The translations under genes were made by a program, and so were the position numbers. A stretch of 64,000 nucleotides of DNA from Solenopsis invicta (Eukaryota; Arthropoda; Insecta; Hymenoptera; Formicidae): positions 1,884,501 through 1,948,500 of the forward strand of contig NC_052668.1 of the NCBI RefSeq assembly GCF_016802725.1, read 5' to 3'. This document shows, one piece after another, positions 43,412-54,715 of the stretch (position 1 is the stretch's first letter; the number at the start of each line of letters is the position of its first letter). A model generated the notes under the pieces. That model did not search any database and had not been told where the DNA came from. It saw only the letters and a list, made by a program, of their open reading frames with translations.

Positions 43412-43806
43412 TGTTTGGTACGTAACCGAACGACATAACGCCTTGCTCCGGGCATCGATCGCGGTGACCCCACTTTGCCTTCTTGTCTCGTTCGGGGAAA
43501 TCCGACGAGTTCCGGGAATAGAGATGCGTGGGGAGATGAACCGGCAATCGTTCTCGATCATTTTCTTGATCTCACTCCTGCTCCAGACTTTGAAACGATA
43601 ACACTCTTGACTTCAACTCGACGCGAGCGAACGCAAATTGTACATCGATCTACTCTGGCACTGTGATAATAAATCTTGTTTTTAAGATCTGAATCTGTTG
43701 CATGTATTGCGTGGAAACCCCGTTACACTTAACGTTGGCGAGGCAATACTATTAACTCAAGGCAATACTCGCGCTCACGCATACGACTCAATTGTCGTAC
43801 AATTCA
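43412..43806 (+). repeat. BEL 5' LTR
   Basis: 395 bp with TG...CA ends; its partner is at 54104-54498. It contains a likely polyadenylation signal region ('gataataaatcttg'). Confidence 0.92.
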
Positions 43807-44256
43807 TTTTGGTCTTTCGAGCCGGATACCCCGGAGAGACAGTGCTAGTGACAATCAAGATCGAGTCGAAGTTGAGGTGGACAGGAGGGCGTTCGCTCGT
43901 GGTAATGCAGACAATTTGACCATTCGGAGGGAGGTGGACGAGGCGCTTACTGCCAGGCGTTGGGTTGCAGTGCGGTACATAATCGCGGATCGCTGAGGAC
44001 GATTCCGGATTCGAGGCAGCATCCTGAGTCGTGACGTGGCACGCTGGCGCAAGTAGGGTGACAACGCAGCTGGTAAGTTTGTTTGCCTGCACCAATCCAT
44101 CGCTAATTATAAATTCAATTCGCGCGAATTCGAGAAAATGCCGATAACCGATCGTAGCCCAACGGCGGGCTTATCTAGCGCAGTGACACCGCGTACAGCA
44201 TCCAACTTGGCGGCTTATAAACGACGGCGCGGAATGGTGAAGGCTCGTGCACGCGC

Positions 44257-45669
44257 ATGGAAACGTTTAACGGCATAGATACATTAACCGACGATGCCCG
44301 GGCGCAAGTAGAAATTCGGCAAGCTCGCTTAGAATCATTCTGGGAAGATTACTGCAAAATACAAACGCAGATCGAAATGATCGATGAGGAGGAAGTGACC
44401 GATAGAATCGCGTTCGAAGAGATGTTCTATTCATTGTGCGCGAGATTTCGTCGACTTCTAAACAGCGATAATACATCGGGCGCGCGGAGAAGTTCCACGC
44501 AGAGTGCAACAAGAGCCGAGAACGAGACTATATCTCATGTACGCTTGCCAAAAATCAATTTGCCTACTTTTTCGGGAAGATACGATGACTGGTTCCCATT
44601 TCGAGATACTTTCGTAACAATAATCCATAACAATACATCGTTGAGCGACATTCAACGATTTCAATATTTGCGGGCAGCGTTAACGGACAAGGCACTTGAC
44701 ATTGTAAAACCGTTAGAGATCTCCGAAAACAATTACGATCTTGCGTGGAGCCTCTTAAAGGAGCGTTACGATAATAAACGCGTGATTGTGCAAACTCATG
44801 TACGGGCAATATTCGAGTTGCCAGTTTTAACTAAAGAAAATGCAGGTGACCTTCGGCAATTAGTTGACGGGGCTTCGATGCATATTCGCGCGCTAACGGC
44901 GTTGAATTGTAATGCCGATAAATGGGATGCCTTACTTATCCACATCATAACTTCGAAATTAGATACAATCACGTATACGCGTGAGTGACACGCGTCATTG
45001 CAGGGCTCTGAATTGCCCACATTTAAAGAGCTGATTAATTTTCTTTCGCATCGCAGTCAAATTTTAGAGGAATTCGCGAAAAGGAATTCGGTTTCGTCCG
45101 TCCGTTCCGACTCTCGGTGGCAATTATGTTCTAACATTGGACGGCAAGCATTGCACACGACTATCGAGAGGGGCAAGTGCAACTATTGCGCCGGCGAGCA
45201 TTTAATTTATTTTTGTAGGGAATTCCTAAAACTGTCGATTAATCAGCGAATCGCGGAGATGCGTAGCAGGAAAATGTGCTTCAACTGCTTACGCAGTCAG
45301 AATCACGTAGCAACCAAATGCCCTTCTAGCAGTTGTAGAACGTGCAATTTAAAACACAACACGTTGTTACATATATCCAAGAGCGACGGTGGGATTGGCG
45401 ACGCGGGTGCGCCTTCGGCGTCGACCGATTCGGCGCCGGCCGCAAGCGGACGATCAGCTGTCGCGACTCATAGTGCGGTCGAGCGAGGCATCACGGAGTC
45501 ATTGCTCTCAACGGCGGTCGTTTACGTATATGATGCGAGCGGTGTCCGCCGGACATGCCGCGCATTGTTGGATTCGGGAGCACAGGCGAATTTTGTGACA
45601 GCCAAATGCGTGAGGTCGTTGGGTTTAAGAACGCTTCGAGAAGAACGATTCGAGAATATTTCGTTTTGA
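44257..45669 (+). pseudogene. BEL gag and protease start, broken
   Basis: One frame holds from the ATG at 44257 to 45669 with a TGA at 44986-44988. The N-terminal gag part has 'RLPKINLPTFSGRYDDWFPF' and 'LRAALTDKALDIVKPL', typical of BEL/Pao. Zinc knuckles follow ('CNYCAGEHLIYFC', 'CFNCLRSQNHVATKC', 'CRTCNLKHNTLLH'). The aspartic protease starts with 'CRALLDSGAQANFVT' (active-site DSGA) and runs to a TGA at 45667-45669. The frame continues a few codons to the Copia target site and resumes at 50158. Gag forms particles; the protease matures them. The stops prevent a full polyprotein. Confidence 0.88.
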
Positions 45670-45704
45670 GGCATGGGCGGTCTCGCATCCGTTTCAAACG
45701 AAAT

Positions 45705-45959
45705 TGTTGACTTTAATGAGCTGAATGTTCCCTTTCACGCAGGAATCTCGAGAGGATACAAGGTATGATGACACGTCGTGTACACTGTACATTACACAGT
45801 TCAATATGCAATATCTTTAATGAACGACTTGTGATACAAAAGCAAGCTCATGAAGGGAAGAATGAATAAGCGAGAGAGAGATAGAGTGAGAGAGACAAAA
45901 CTGGTCTAGGGAAAAAATGTCGTCGATGGTCAGCGCCTCACATGATGAATACTCCAACA
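45705..45959 (-). repeat. Copia 3' LTR
   Basis: 255 bp, the downstream LTR in element orientation. It carries a (GAGA)-type purine stretch (45871-45895) shared with the 5' LTR. Confidence 0.95.
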
Positions 45960-45972
45960 CTCCTCCTCACCG
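45960..45972 (-). other. Copia polypurine tract
   Basis: Minus-strand 'cggtgaggaggag' directly precedes the 3' LTR, the position from which plus-strand DNA synthesis is primed in LTR elements. Confidence 0.7.
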
Positions 45973-45978
45973 ATGACA

Positions 45979-48900
45979 TCACCCGCTCCAGTTCTTAAGT
46001 CCGCTAAGCTCTGCAAGCCTCCTCAATCTGATTCCATGTAATGGTTTCGTCAGCATATCAGCTATCATATCTGATGTTTGACAGTACACGAAATCCATTA
46101 CGTTATCTTCCTTCAATTGTTTTACAAAATGATACTTCGTATCGATGTGTTTTGTCCTGTTGTTGAAACCTTTTGCGCACAATAGCTTTAGGCAACTCTG
46201 ATTATCCTCGTAAATCTTCAAAGGTGTTTTAGATGTTATTCCGAACTCTTCCAGCAATCTTCCAATCCAGATTCCTTCTTGACAAGCCTCTGCAAGCGCT
46301 ATATATTCTGCTTCTGTTGTAGAGAGTGCCACGCACGGTTGTTTGCGACACGCCCAACTTATTGTGCCTCCATTTAACATGAAGATAAATCCGCTATTAG
46401 ATTTACGATCTGCCTTGTCTTGTGCCCAGTTTGCATCCGCATATCCAATCAGTGGTGATTCTTCATCTTCCTTAGTGTCGCCTCCGAGTTTGAGTTTCCA
46501 TTTAATAGTGCCATTTAAATATCTTACTGTCCTCTTAGCTTCTGTCCAGTCTGAGTACTTCGCACATTTTATTCTTTGACTTAAAATTGAAACGGCGGCT
46601 GCTATGTCTGGTCGTGAATGTACAGCAACATAGAGTAGTTCTCCAATCAGCTTTTGATACTTTGCACTGTTCTCCATCACATCTTCTGAGTTCTCTATAT
46701 TTTCGTACCCTGGATCCAATGGGTAACTGGAAATCTTCGCTTCTTGAAGCCCGACTGAATCAATTATCTTCTTAATATATTTTGGTTGGCTTAGATAAAA
46801 TATTCCTTTATCATCTCGTTCTATTGACATTCCCAAGTAATTACTAAGGTTTCCGAGATTGACAATATCAAACCTCCTCCTCAACATGTCTATGGCGTCA
46901 TTTACAAGTTTCTTTTCCTTACCTCCAATAATGATATCATCTACGTAAATAATTATAAAAATCCATACATTATCAATCACTTTCATATACAAACATGGGT
47001 CAGTTTTACTTTGTCTGAACTCATGTTCTTCAAGTACCTTATGTATCTTTTCATTCCATACCCTTGCTGCCTGCTTTAGTCCGTACAAACTCTTGTTTAG
47101 TTTGCATACCATATGTTCTTTATTTGGTACTTCGTAGCCTATCGGCTGCTTCATATATATTACCTCCTTTAGTTCTCCGTTTAAAAATGCAGTTTTTGCA
47201 TCGATATGCTTGACAATAAAGTTCTCTCTTCCAGATATGACTAGTAGTGTCCGGAATGTGATTGGTCTTACCACGGGTGCGAAAACCTCATCATAGTCCG
47301 TTCCGTATTTCTGTGAAAACCCTTGAGCAACTAATCTTGCTTTATATCTGCTCGGATTTCCAACTGCATCTTGCTTGATTTTGAAGATCCACTTACATCC
47401 TATTGGTCTTCTGTCGTTTGGTAGTTCCGTTAATTCCCACGTATTATTCATGTTAAGGGAATTCATTTCATCGTCCATTGCAGCCTTCCATTTGTCTCTG
47501 TCTGTCCTTGACATCGCTTCTTGAATGGTTTTTGGATCTTGAAGTTCCATTGCTATACTTGCAGTTTCTTCATACCTGTGTGGTGGAACTCCTTTATTTT
47601 TTCTGTCTGACCTTCGTAGTGCATCTGCATTTTTATCTTGAAACTTCTCTTCAGGCTTTTCAATGAATCCTTCATTATTCGTCGGCTCTTCTATTGTTGA
47701 CTCCTCCTTAATCTCTTCCGATGGTGCTTTGTGTAAACCGATTTGAATTTCATTCTCATTTTCAGTTATTTCGAAACCATCTTCAACATCTTCTATGAAT
47801 ATTACGTCTCTGCTTATGATGATCCTATCCGTAGTCATGTCGAGTAGACGAAAAGCTTTTGAGTCTTCTGCGTATCCAACGAATCTCAGTTCTTTTGCCT
47901 TCACATCCAGTTTTCTTCGTTGCTCTTTTGGAATATGTGCGAACGCGGTACATCCGAATATTCTGAGTTGATTAACATTTGGTTTCTTAGTGAACCACAA
48001 CTCATGAGGTGTCTTTTCTGTAGCCTTCGTTGGCAATCTATTCTGTAAATAATTTGCCGTGACAACTGCCTCTCCCCAATATTTATTTGGCATTTCAGCG
48101 TCTATTATCATGCATCGCGCCATTTCCATCAGCGAGCGATTTTTTCTCTCAGCGACGCCATTTTGCTGGGGTGAATAAGCCGCTGTATATTGCGTTTGAA
48201 TGCCTTCTTGTCTTAAAAATGTCTTTAATTCCGCATTAATATATTCCTTTCCTCGGTCTGATCTTATGATTTTTGGCTTTCTGTTAAACTGCGTTTTTAC
48301 CTTTTGAATGTAATCCTTAATGTAACTGGCTGTTTCGTCCTTACTTTGCAATAGAAATACCTCCGTATACCGACTATAATCATCAATAATGGTAAGGATG
48401 TATCGCTTCTTTCCAGGCGTCTGAGTTTGCATTGGCCCGCATAAATCCGTGTGAATAAGATCCAATGTTGATGAAGTTCTGTTTTCTGATTTCTTTGGAA
48501 AAGATTTCTTTGTTATTTTTCCTTTAATGCATGTTTTACAAGTTGTCCTTATCCCACAGTCAGTGATCTTCAGTTCCATTGCAAGTGTGTTATTTGCTAG
48601 CTGCTTGACTGCCTCAGGGTCTCGATGTCCGAAACGTTTATGCCACATGTGCTGACAATGTTTATTGTGCTTTTGAATTACTACACAAGCCTGTTGTGAT
48701 ACTCGTAGTTTATACAAGTTAGATGATTCATCTGCAATGGCGACGATCTTTCCATTTTTAGTTATATAACATTTGTCGCTCTTAAATTTAACCTGTAAAC
48801 CTCTTTCTGTTAGTCTCTTTACGGATAGCAAATTGCCTTCTAGACTAGGTACATATAAAACGTCAGTAACCTTCACTTCAATAATTTGATTCTTATCATT

Positions 48901-49863
48901 AAGACATTTTAACTTACCCATACCGATTCCGCATGCCTTTCGCGACTCACCGTCTGCTAATCGGATTTCAATTTTCTTAGTCGGATCGAGCTCTTCGAAA
49001 AAATCTTTATTATTTGTCATATGGCTCGTAGCCCCAGAATCGATAAACCACACGTTTAATGTCTTTCCTTTTGTATTGACATGAAAACAAACCTCACCTG
49101 ATTTGCTACCGTCTTTACAAGAATTCTCCGCTGCTTGATTTGCCTTTTCTTTATTTTGTTTCCATTTCTTGTACTTGTAACAGTCCTTTTTTTGATGTCC
49201 ATACTTCTTGCAGAAAAAACAATCTTGATTTCCTCGACCTTTTTCTTTGCTTTCCTTTGATGTCTTTAGTGCAGATTCGTTTGATTCACCTAAAGTTCCT
49301 GTCGCTTTTCGCCTTTTGTATTCATCGATTAACTTGCCCTTTACGAGATCCAGCGTCAAGTCTTCTTCTGCTTTGCTTTCAAGTGCCGTAATGAGCGTGT
49401 TGTACGAATCTGGCAAACTACTTAACATCATTGCAACGATTAAATGATCCATTAATTGCTCTCCTAATGCCGCTAATTTATTCACAAGATCAAGCATATT
49501 ATTAATGTGATCCTCCATATTTCCATCATCAGTTACCTTTAAGCTGCAAATTCTCTTTAGAAGATATACCTTACTTGTCAATGTAGCTTTCTGATGATAA
49601 GTCTTAAGCGCATTCCATGTATCACGTGCAGTAGTTTTATCCCGAATATGCACGAATTGATTATCTTCAACGAGCAATCCGATCGTTGCGCGAGCCTGTC
49701 CATCCTTCCGTGTCCAAGCCGCATCTACCTCTGCAGGAGGTTCCTGACTCACTACGTTCCATAAATCTTCTTTAATTAACAGAAGCTCGACTTTGTACTT
49801 CCAAACTTGGTAGTTGTCGTTGTTGAGCTTTGTAATCGTTACACGTGTATTGTCTGCCATCAT
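45979..49863 (-). CDS. Copia Gag-Pol polyprotein, intact (1294 aa)
   Basis: A single frame encodes capsid, protease, integrase, reverse transcriptase and RNase H in Copia order (integrase before RT). Visible features are the zinc knuckle C215-C218-H223-C228 ('CFFCKKYGHQKKDC') and protease 'WFIDSGATSHMTN' (D275). Integrase has an HH-CC region ('HKRFGHRDPEA' with 'CKTCIKGK') and the DD35E triad D473, D536, E572. RT has 'YKARLVAQGFSQKYGTDYDE' and YVDD at 973-976. RNase H has D1143 ('ADANWA') and E1186. The start is at 49863; a second ATG follows immediately. Length is about that of Drosophila copia-type polyproteins. There are no stops or frameshifts, so the element may be recently active (inference). 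Confidence 0.96.
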   Translation of the reverse strand: MMADNTRVTITKLNNDNYQVWKYKVELLLIKEDLWNVVSQEPPAEVDAAWTRKDGQARATIGLLVEDNQFVHIRDKTTARDTWNALKTYHQKATLTSKVYLLKRICSLKVTDDGNMEDHINNMLDLVNKLAALGEQLMDHLIVAMMLSSLPDSYNTLITALESKAEEDLTLDLVKGKLIDEYKRRKATGTLGESNESALKTSKESKEKGRGNQDCFFCKKYGHQKKDCYKYKKWKQNKEKANQAAENSCKDGSKSGEVCFHVNTKGKTLNVWFIDSGATSHMTNNKDFFEELDPTKKIEIRLADGESRKACGIGMGKLKCLNDKNQIIEVKVTDVLYVPSLEGNLLSVKRLTERGLQVKFKSDKCYITKNGKIVAIADESSNLYKLRVSQQACVVIQKHNKHCQHMWHKRFGHRDPEAVKQLANNTLAMELKITDCGIRTTCKTCIKGKITKKSFPKKSENRTSSTLDLIHTDLCGPMQTQTPGKKRYILTIIDDYSRYTEVFLLQSKDETASYIKDYIQKVKTQFNRKPKIIRSDRGKEYINAELKTFLRQEGIQTQYTAAYSPQQNGVAERKNRSLMEMARCMIIDAEMPNKYWGEAVVTANYLQNRLPTKATEKTPHELWFTKKPNVNQLRIFGCTAFAHIPKEQRRKLDVKAKELRFVGYAEDSKAFRLLDMTTDRIIISRDVIFIEDVEDGFEITENENEIQIGLHKAPSEEIKEESTIEEPTNNEGFIEKPEEKFQDKNADALRRSDRKNKGVPPHRYEETASIAMELQDPKTIQEAMSRTDRDKWKAAMDDEMNSLNMNNTWELTELPNDRRPIGCKWIFKIKQDAVGNPSRYKARLVAQGFSQKYGTDYDEVFAPVVRPITFRTLLVISGRENFIVKHIDAKTAFLNGELKEVIYMKQPIGYEVPNKEHMVCKLNKSLYGLKQAARVWNEKIHKVLEEHEFRQSKTDPCLYMKVIDNVWIFIIIYVDDIIIGGKEKKLVNDAIDMLRRRFDIVNLGNLSNYLGMSIERDDKGIFYLSQPKYIKKIIDSVGLQEAKISSYPLDPGYENIENSEDVMENSAKYQKLIGELLYVAVHSRPDIAAAVSILSQRIKCAKYSDWTEAKRTVRYLNGTIKWKLKLGGDTKEDEESPLIGYADANWAQDKADRKSNSGFIFMLNGGTISWACRKQPCVALSTTEAEYIALAEACQEGIWIGRLLEEFGITSKTPLKIYEDNQSCLKLLCAKGFNNRTKHIDTKYHFVKQLKEDNVMDFVYCQTSDMIADMLTKPLHGIRLRRLAELSGLKNWSG

Positions 49864-49887
49864 AACCTCAATTTTGATGCGCTAGTA

Positions 49888-49902
49888 TCTGGGCCCATAA
49901 CC
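49888..49902 (-). promoter_or_regulatory. Copia primer-binding site
   Basis: Minus-strand 'ggttatgggcccaga' lies immediately after the 5' LTR. This form is the one known in copia elements, which prime from an internal fragment of initiator tRNA-Met. The tRNA identity is inferred from that precedent. Confidence 0.75.
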
Positions 49903-50157
49903 TGTTGACTTTAATGAGCTGAATGTTCCCTTTCACGCAGGAATCTCGAGAGGATACAGGGTATGATGACACGTCGTGTACACTGTACATTACACAGTTT
50001 AATATGCAATATCTTTAATGAACGACTTGGGATACAAAAGCAAGCTCATGAAGGGAAGAATGAATAAGCGAGAGAGAGATAGAGTGAGAGAGACAAAACT
50101 GGTCTAGGGAAAAAATGTCGTCGGTGGTCAGCGCCTCACATGATGAATACTCCAACA
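49903..50157 (-). repeat. Copia 5' LTR
   Basis: 255 bp, the upstream LTR in element orientation, adjoining the primer-binding site. It differs from the other LTR at about four positions. Confidence 0.95.
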
Positions 50158-53100
50158 GAAATGATAGACATCAAGTTACAATCACGATTTAGTGCGTTCA
50201 CGGTCGAGATCGAGTGCGTCGTGACGGAGCGAATCACAGACAAGCTTCCGTTAAGCACTATTAGACGTGAAACATTTAAGCTGCCTCCCGGCGTCGGGTT
50301 GGTTGATTCGCGATTTAACGTGTCGTCCGACATCGACTTGTTAATTGGCGTCGATCTATTTTGGCAATTGATGTGCGTGGGGCACATCCGAGCGACGGTC
50401 GGTCATCCGAAACTTCAAAAAACACGTCTGGGGTAGATTGTGGCCGGACGCACATGCGTGGGTGCGTCGCGGCCGGGGACCGGGCTTCGCTCGTTTCACG
50501 TGGCAATTGGCAATGCAGAACTACATAAACAAATCGAACGGTTTTGGCGGATCGAGGATCCGGGCAATTCAAATAATTATACCAGGGACGAGCACGCATG
50601 TGAAACCCACTTCATAAACAATGTGTCAACCAACAGCAAGGGCAGATACGTTGTGATGTTGCCTATCAAGGGCGACGTATTGCAGCAGTTGGAAGACTCG
50701 CGTGAAATAGCGATGAAGCGATTCTTCGGCCTTGAGAAGCGGCTCCATCGCGACTCAAACATGAGGACTTCATACGTTCAATTTTTGCGCGAGTACCTGG
50801 CACTGGGACACATGCGGCTCGTACCTACACATGCGGTCGACAGAGAATGCGTTTATTTGCCTCACCATGGGGTGTTTAAGGGGATCGGCCGTGATGCAAA
50901 ATTACGCGTGGTATTTGACGCATCGTGCAAAACCACGACAGGGATTTCTTTAAATGACGCCTTGATGATAGGTCCTACGATTCAGCAGGATTTAATATCA
51001 ATCCTCATTCGATTCCGCACGTTCGCATACGTATTCACTGCAGACATAGTTAAAATGTATCGTCAGATACTAATCCACGAGTCGTAATTGCATCTGCAAC
51101 GGATATTATGGCGCGAAAATCCGAGTTCGCCGGTCGACACATATGAATTGCTTACGGTTACATACGGCACGGGCTCGGCGCCGTTCCTCGCGACGAGATG
51201 TCTTCAGCATTTGGCGCAAAGACATGCTCTCGACTATCCCGCGGGGGCACAATGCGTTCTTCGAAATTTTTACGTGGATGATTTGCTCGCCGGCGCCAAT
51301 ACATTGCTCGATGCGAGGCGCATACGTGACGAGGTCATAGCACTATTGAGACGTGGACGGTTCGAGCTTGGCAAGTGGGCATCAAACAGCCGAGAATTGT
51401 TACAAGGTGTCAGTGACACAGCGAGCATAGAGGTGTCATTGAGCGACGAGGCGGATTCGAAAATATTGGGGGTGGCATGGAGTCCGCTCAGCGACGAGTT
51501 TTGTTTTAAATGTAATTGCGGCGCGCCAGCGAATAATATAACAAAGCGAACAATCTTGTCGGAGATCGCGAGTCTCTTCGACCCGCTGGGATTGCTGGGG
51601 CCGCTGACGGTCGTGGCAAAAATGATCATGCAGGATTCGTGGCAGTCTCATTTCAGGGTGGGAGGCGTTGCCGCAAGATTTGCATCAGCGGTGGCTGGAC
51701 GTAAAGCGGCATTTGGCACGCCTTCACGAATTGCGTGTGCCACGCTTCGTCGGGTTTCGGGCCGACGCGCGCGATTTACAAATACACGGCTTTTGTGACG
51801 CAAGCGAGCGCGCATACCGCGCGTGCGTATATATGAGAACGCGCAATTCCGACGGGTGCCGCGTACAATTATTAATCTCTAAATCGCGAGTAGCACCGCT
51901 TAGAGCGGTTTCATTGCCGCGTCTGGAACTGAGCGCTGCGTTACTGCTGTCTGAATTAATCGAAAGGATTCGCGCATCGATCAGCGTATCAAGCTCAGAG
52001 GTGATTCTATGGACGGATTCCACAATTGTAATACATTGGATATCGTCACCGTCCCGTAAATGGAACGCGTTCGTGGCCAATCGCGTCGGCGAGATTCAAC
52101 GCCTGACCGAGAGATCGAGCTGGCGACACGTGCCGTCTGCTCACAATCCCACGGATATCTTATCGCGCGGCGTCGATTTGGCGGGCTTAATAGAATCGGC
52201 GATTTGGTGGAACGGACCTACATTCCTGCGATTAACTGAGGAACATTGGCCGGCCAAATTGCGTGTCGACTTGTCGGGCGAATTGCCGAAACAAAAAAGA
52301 GTAACCGCGGCGTTAGTGTCCTTGGAACAATCGATCGTACAAAATTTATTGGACAAGCATTCCGATTTAAACAAGGCATTGCGAATCATCGCTTACTGCC
52401 TGCGAGTGGCACATTTGCTGGAAACCCGGCATCAGACAATGTTTATTTCACATCATGAGATAGCAGTCGCTCTGCGTGTCGCCGTAAGATGCGTGCAGAA
52501 GCACGCCTTCCCAAGGGAATACAAACAGTTGATCGAGGGTCGGAGCGTCGACGGCGGAAGTCGAGTTTTACCATTAGCTCCGTTTATGGATGAGCACGAA
52601 ATCATTAGAGTGGGGGATCGAATACGCAATGCAGCGTTGCCATACGACGCGCGACACCCCGTGCTATTGCCGAAGAGTCACCGATTGACGATTCTGATCA
52701 TACAGAGAGAACATGTAAGAAATCTGCACTCGGGTCTGCAGGCCACGATGCACGCGATGCGTCGGCGATTTTGGCCTCTGGCGGCACGTTCAATTGTGCG
52801 AAAAGTAATTCACGGTTGCGTGACTTGCTTCAAGTGTAGGCCGGCTGCATCACAAACACTGATGGCAGATTTGCCCGTACAGCGTGTTACGGTCTCGAGA
52901 CCGTTCACTCGTTGCGGGGTGGATTATGCCGGACCGATGTTACTAAAGGAGAGCAGGAGACGCAATACCAGATTGCACAAGGCATATATTTCAGTGTTCG
53001 TTTGTTTTTCGACCAAGGCCGTACACCTTGAAATTGTAACGGATTTGACATCAGAGGCCTTTCTCGGAGCCTTTAAGCGCTTCATGTCGCGCAGAGGCAG

Positions 53101-53851
53101 ACCGTCGTGCATGTATTCTGACAATGGCACAACGTTTGTCAGCGCGCGTAAACAGATAAAGGAGCTCTATAACTGTATTAACGATCACGATACGCAGCTT
53201 GCGATGCAGCGTTTCATGCGAGATAACGAGATTGAATGGCGTTTCATACCACCTCACGCTCCGCATGTCGGTGGGTTGTGGGAAGCGGCCGTGAAGTCGG
53301 CGAAATCTCATATTAATCGAGTATTAGGTAAACGCGAATCTCACATATGAGGAGATGCAAACCGTGTTATGCGAAGTAGAAGCGGTTTTGAATTTGCGAC
53401 CGTTGACCCCATTAAGCGAGGATCCAAACGATCTGCATTTCTATCTTCTTCATCTATCACACCGGGGCATTTTTTGATTGGTGCAGCGCTAAACAGCTTT
53501 CCAGTTGCAGATCTCACAGAGGAGAATCCGGGCCGACTGCTGCGATGGCAGCGTGTAGAGCAGCTTCGGCAACATTTTTGGAAGCGCTGGAGTGCCGAAT
53601 ATTTGCACACCCTAATTGAGCGACAAAAATGGAGGACTAGCAAAGGCCAGCAATTGAAGGTCGGTCAACTTGCCATGGTGCAGCAACCTGGTTTAGGACT
53701 GCTGCAATGGTTATTGGGTAGGGTACAATAACTTCATCCGGGCCCTGACGGTGTTGTAAGGACGGCTACACTAAAGACCGCCAAGGGTCTAATAACAAGG
53801 CCGCTGACAAAACTGGCCATCCTCCCGATGAACAAAGCATTTGCCGATTAA
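50158..53851 (+). pseudogene. BEL pol (protease end, RT, RNase H, integrase), broken
   Basis: Continues the BEL frame across the Copia insertion. The protease end (50158-50436) stops at a TAG. RT begins 'FWRIEDPGNSNNYTRDE', with 'LRVVFDASCKTTTGISLND', 'FTADIVKMYRQI' (TAA at 51085-51087) and YVDD at 51271-51282 ('RNFYVDDLLAGANT'). A frameshift near 51650 leads to RNase H ('GFCDASERAYRACVYMRT', 'ILWTDSTIVIHWI') and integrase ('CGVDYAGPM', 'CMYSDNGTTFVS', 'PHVGGLWEAAVKSAK': the D, D and E). Further stops lie at 53348-53350 and 53729-53731; the natural end is TAA at 53849-53851. Many lesions; inactive. Confidence 0.9.
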
Positions 53852-54090
53852 CGCGTGTCACATTCTCAATAGTCTTTAACTTATTTATTTATTTATTGTA
53901 ATTCATTTGACCAATTTGAACCGAGTAGATCAATCGCGAAATATTGATATTATAATAATCTATTGTATCATCTTGACAAAGCGAATTGTTATATATTGCA
54001 GCGCAACGATTATGTTTCAATTTCTATTTATATTTGCATATTCTATTATGATCGCGATGACTATTCAGCTTCGTTGAAGGTATGTCCTTC

Positions 54091-54103
54091 AAGGGGGGCG
54101 GGA
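54091..54103 (+). other. BEL polypurine tract
   Basis: 'aaggggggcggga' directly precedes the 3' LTR, as expected for plus-strand priming. Confidence 0.75.
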
Positions 54104-54498
54104 TGTTCGGTACGTAACCGAACGACATAACGCCTTGCTCCGGGCACCGATCGCGGTGACCCCACTTTGCCTTCTTGTCTCGTTCGGGGAAATCCGACGG
54201 GTTCCGGGAATAGAGATGCGTGGGGAGATGAACCGGCAATCGTTCTCGATCATTTTCTTGATCTCACTCCTGCTCCAGACTTCGAAGCGATAACACTCTT
54301 GACTTCAACCAGACGCGAACGAACGCAAATTGTACATCGATCTACTCTGGCACTGTGACAATAAATCTTGTTTTTAAGATCTGAATCTGTTGCATGTGTT
54401 GCGTGGAAATCCCGTTACACTTAACGTTGGCGAGGCAATACTATTAACTCAAGGCAATACTCGCGCTCACGCATACGACTCAATTGTCGTACAATTCA
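54104..54498 (+). repeat. BEL 3' LTR
   Basis: 395 bp, partner of 43412-43806; followed by the target duplication CTGAC at 54499-54503. Confidence 0.93.
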
Positions 54499-54715
54499 CT
54501 GACAATACTAGAGAGATAGCAATAATCTTTCGTTGTGGCAACCATATTTGAATATTATAACTTAATGTTATTTATCCTAAGAACTATGGATGTGAAAATT
54601 GTAAAGATGAGCATACTTTAACAGATGTATTCGATATAATATAGCTAGAATTCACATACATTTCTTTTCCAAACAGAGATTATTGTTGTTACACCCATAG
54701 TCAATTTTCCGTGTA

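Larger units (their letters stand above)
45705..50157 (-). mobile_element. Copia LTR retrotransposon, intact-looking, inside BEL pol
   Basis: Two 255-bp LTRs (45705-45959 and 49903-50157) with TG...CA ends are flanked by GAAAT at 45700-45704 and 50158-50162. By eye they differ at four positions. The internal region on the minus strand has a primer site, one intact polyprotein frame and a polypurine tract. The BEL reading frame rejoins across the target duplication, proving insertion after BEL. It is in the same orientation as the receptor gene. Confidence 0.96.
43412..54498 (+). mobile_element. BEL/Pao LTR retrotransposon, interrupted by Copia
   Basis: Two 395-bp LTRs (43412-43806 and 54104-54498) start TGTTYGGTACG and end CAATTCA, with a 5-bp target duplication CTGAC at 43407-43411 and 54499-54503. 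By eye they differ at about 11 positions. A primer-site-like 'tggtctttcgagccgg' follows the 5' LTR, and a polypurine tract 'aaggggggcggga' (54091-54103) precedes the 3' LTR. Gag-pol is broken by several stops, a frameshift and the Copia insertion at 45705-50157. It lies antisense to the receptor gene. Confidence 0.93.
41908..54715. mobile_element. MITE with ACACGGAGAAAA ends, split by later insertions
   Basis: The left terminus 'tacacggagaaaaa' (about 41908) faces 'ttttccgtgtata' (about 54703-54715). Inner segments ('ataataatgttatt' against 'gagattattgttgtta') also pair weakly. The BEL element, with a clean 5-bp duplication, lies between, as do a tRNA-like segment and a solo-LTR-like unit. 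That one element once joined the two halves is an inference from the termini. Confidence 0.4.
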
